In this document: positions 3,784 through 5,246 of the stretch, one piece after another
Layout: the number at the start of each line of letters is the position of its first letter
How positions within the stretch are numbered: position 1 is the first letter of the stretch
From: Pseudomonadota bacterium
GTDB lineage: Bacteria; SAR324; NAC60-12
Direction: 5' to 3'
Assembly: GCA_014381795.1 (NCBI GenBank)
Contig: JACNKY010000389.1
Span: 1-5,246 of the forward strand
DNA length: 5,246 bases
The notes under the pieces: generated by a model
The model's input: the letters and a program-made list of their open reading frames with translations, nothing else
What the model was told of the DNA's origin: nothing
Database searches by the model: none
Program-made: the position numbers and the translations under genes

Positions 3784-5246
3784 AAATTGCCTGAATTTGT
3801 AGTTCGCGTCGATAATGATCAAAGAGAGTTGACTTGGAAAGCATTCCCAAAAATACTTTAGCTTCAACGACTGGTAGTGACCATGCTTTAGAGGTTTCAA
3901 ACTTGTCCAGAGCAACATTGATCGGTTCATTTAAATTGATGACGGGCAGGTTTCGCATGACTGAACCCATCGTTACTAAATCATAAAGACTTGTGTCAAA
4001 AAGATGCGGACGGATGTCATCCAGAAAAACAACTCCAACACATTGTTTTTCAGCATCGAGTACAGGAAAATAATTGCGGTGTGCTTTCTTGAATTCATCG
4101 ATGAAGTCCCTTAAAAGCAGACCTTCTGGAATAGTGATGAAATCCTTGTCTAAAATATCCTTAATATTTAGATGATGCAACAAATATCTGTCTGTTCCTC
4201 GTTTAATCAAACTCCCCTGCTTTATCAGATCCTGAGTATAAACAGAGCCAATTTCAAAGAACGAGCTTACTACCATGGCGCTGCTTGCAGTTAGCATCAG
4301 GGGTAAAATCATTGAATATCCGCGAGTTGCCTCCATGACGAGAAAAATGCCAGTCAGAGGTCCATGCATGACTCCAGCAACCATTCCAGCCATACCCGCT
4401 AAAGCAAAAGCCGCATCTTCAGCAACACCATCCAACGGTAATAAATGCAGAATCATCCCGAAAGCCAGGCCAACTCCGCTGCCGATCACGAGGCTCGGCG
4501 CAAATACGCCGCCTATGCCTCCACTCCCCAGAGTAATACCGCAGGCCAAAAATTTTAGCAGCACAAACAAGAGGATAAAACCAAGTTCCGGCCTGATTGA
4601 ATAGGTCAGAAATGATTGAGTTACTGAGTAACCCTCAGACAAAACTTCAGGCATATAAAAACCGAGAACTCCCACAGACAAACCACCAATCGCGGCACGT
4701 ACCCAAAGATGTAGAGAAATTTTGGCAAAAAGTTTTTCCCAGACATGTAGACTTCTGACAAACAGGATTGAGATAACACCTGTAATTGCTCCAAGCGCAA
4801 AACAGGCAATTAAAGAGGTAAATGAGAATTCTGCAAATTCCTGAAAAAACGCAATCTTGTTACCCATGATCCAACGGCTGACTTCAGTCGCGGAAACTGC
4901 TGCAATGATGGTTGGCAGAATAGTTAAATAAGACCATTCGCCGATAATTATTTCCAAGGCAAATATCAAACCTGTCAACGGTGCATTGAAAATTCCAGCG
5001 ACCGCTCCTGCAGCACCATAACCTACGAGTAGTTTTTTGTGACGTTCATTCATTTCCAGCCAACGACCAAGGACCGAACCAATGGCACCGCCAATGCTGA
5101 CTATCGGACCTTCCAACCCTGTTGAACCTCCGCTTCCGACTGTCAGTAGACTTCCGAAAAATCTGGAATAAATCATGCGTCTCCTGAGCGTTCCTGTGCC
5201 CATTGCAATGGCTTTGATGACTGAGGAAACTCCATGCCCCTCATTA
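3782..5246 (-). CDS. ClC-family chloride channel/transporter with CBS pair (N-terminus cut by window edge)
   Basis: The frame is open from the right edge to TGA 3784-3782, giving 487 visible residues. An ATG at 5203 is internal, because the 14 codons before it (NEGHGVSSVIKAIA) fit the conserved ClC GxGxP region. Visible numbering: GSGGSTGLEGPIVSIGGAIG (37-56) with gating Glu45; NAPLTGLIFALEIII (87-101); GSGGIGGVFAPSL (241-253), the anion-site GxFxP motif; HGPLTGIFLVMEAT (294-307); then about 130 soluble residues forming two CBS domains (about 360-414 and 423-480). ClC proteins are dimeric inner-membrane anion channels or anion/proton antiporters, and CBS pairs often bind adenine nucleotides. 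The Glu that relays protons in E. coli ClC (Glu203) aligns with Ile99 here, as in many channel-type members. GxGIPE is altered to GHGVSS. Anion choice and channel versus exchanger cannot be settled from sequence. The HU/IHF gene follows 138 bases downstream. Confidence 0.94.
   Translation of the reverse strand, partial: NEGHGVSSVIKAIAMGTGTLRRRMIYSRFFGSLLTVGSGGSTGLEGPIVSIGGAIGSVLGRWLEMNERHKKLLVGYGAAGAVAGIFNAPLTGLIFALEIIIGEWSYLTILPTIIAAVSATEVSRWIMGNKIAFFQEFAEFSFTSLIACFALGAITGVISILFVRSLHVWEKLFAKISLHLWVRAAIGGLSVGVLGFYMPEVLSEGYSVTQSFLTYSIRPELGFILLFVLLKFLACGITLGSGGIGGVFAPSLVIGSGVGLAFGMILHLLPLDGVAEDAAFALAGMAGMVAGVMHGPLTGIFLVMEATRGYSMILPLMLTASSAMVVSSFFEIGSVYTQDLIKQGSLIKRGTDRYLLHHLNIKDILDKDFITIPEGLLLRDFIDEFKKAHRNYFPVLDAEKQCVGVVFLDDIRPHLFDTSLYDLVTMGSVMRNLPVINLNEPINVALDKFETSKAWSLPVVEAKVFLGMLSKSTLFDHYRRELQIQAI

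Noticed and set aside
3715..3930. Minus-strand frame of 71 codons
   Set aside because: It overlaps the ClC C-terminus in another frame and runs into the intergenic hairpin; it has no recognisable features.
4275..4604. Plus-strand frame of 109 codons rich in Pro, Ala and Lys
   Set aside because: It is antisense to the ClC membrane domain. The Pro/Ala bias comes from complementing Gly- and Ala-rich helices.
4621..4809. Minus-strand frame of 62 codons
   Set aside because: It lies in the wrong frame inside the ClC gene, whose correct frame is continuous here.
5201..5203. ATG at 5203 as the start of the ClC gene
   Set aside because: The frame continues to the window edge with conserved ClC sequence (GHGV). 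A start here would remove essential N-terminal helices.

Overview
The window looks like chromosomal DNA of a flagellated Gram-negative bacterium. Supporting signs are a FliM flagellar switch protein, an outer-membrane-type lipoprotein with a lipobox, and an IHF-beta-like HU/IHF protein. The DNA is moderately AT-rich with AT-rich intergenic regions. A dimethylglycine/sarcosine-dehydrogenase-type flavoprotein would suit a marine or methylamine/betaine-using proteobacterium (Deltaproteobacteria or SAR324-like). That placement is inference only; no sequence here proves a taxon.

Left to right. (1) Positions 1-859, minus strand: the N-terminal 286 residues of a DMGDH/SarDH-family FAD oxidoreductase, running off the left edge. 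(2) Positions 860-1467: no intact gene. An AT-rich stretch holds a possible plus-strand promoter, a possible folded leader, a short ORF that reads like a signal peptide cut by a stop, and the clear remains of a RelE-type toxin gene with in-frame stops. (3) Positions 1468-2297, minus strand: a MutT/Nudix hydrolase followed by a Bor-family lipoprotein, probably co-transcribed. (4) Positions 2318-3343, plus strand: an isolated fliM, divergent from the Nudix gene with only 20 bases between start codons. (5) Positions 3356-3631, minus strand: an HU/IHF-family DNA-bending protein, convergent with fliM. (6) Positions 3782-5246, minus strand: a ClC-family chloride channel/transporter with a C-terminal CBS pair, running off the right edge, with an AT-rich hairpin at its stop codon.

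The genes do not form one pathway. They look like scattered housekeeping and accessory genes: methylated amino-acid oxidation, nucleotide sanitation, surface lipoprotein, motility, nucleoid structure and anion transport. The most unusual part is 950-1470, where a toxin fossil lies next to a phage-type lipoprotein gene. This may mark an old accessory insertion. I found no convincing new multi-gene system, tRNA, rRNA, CRISPR array or insertion sequence.
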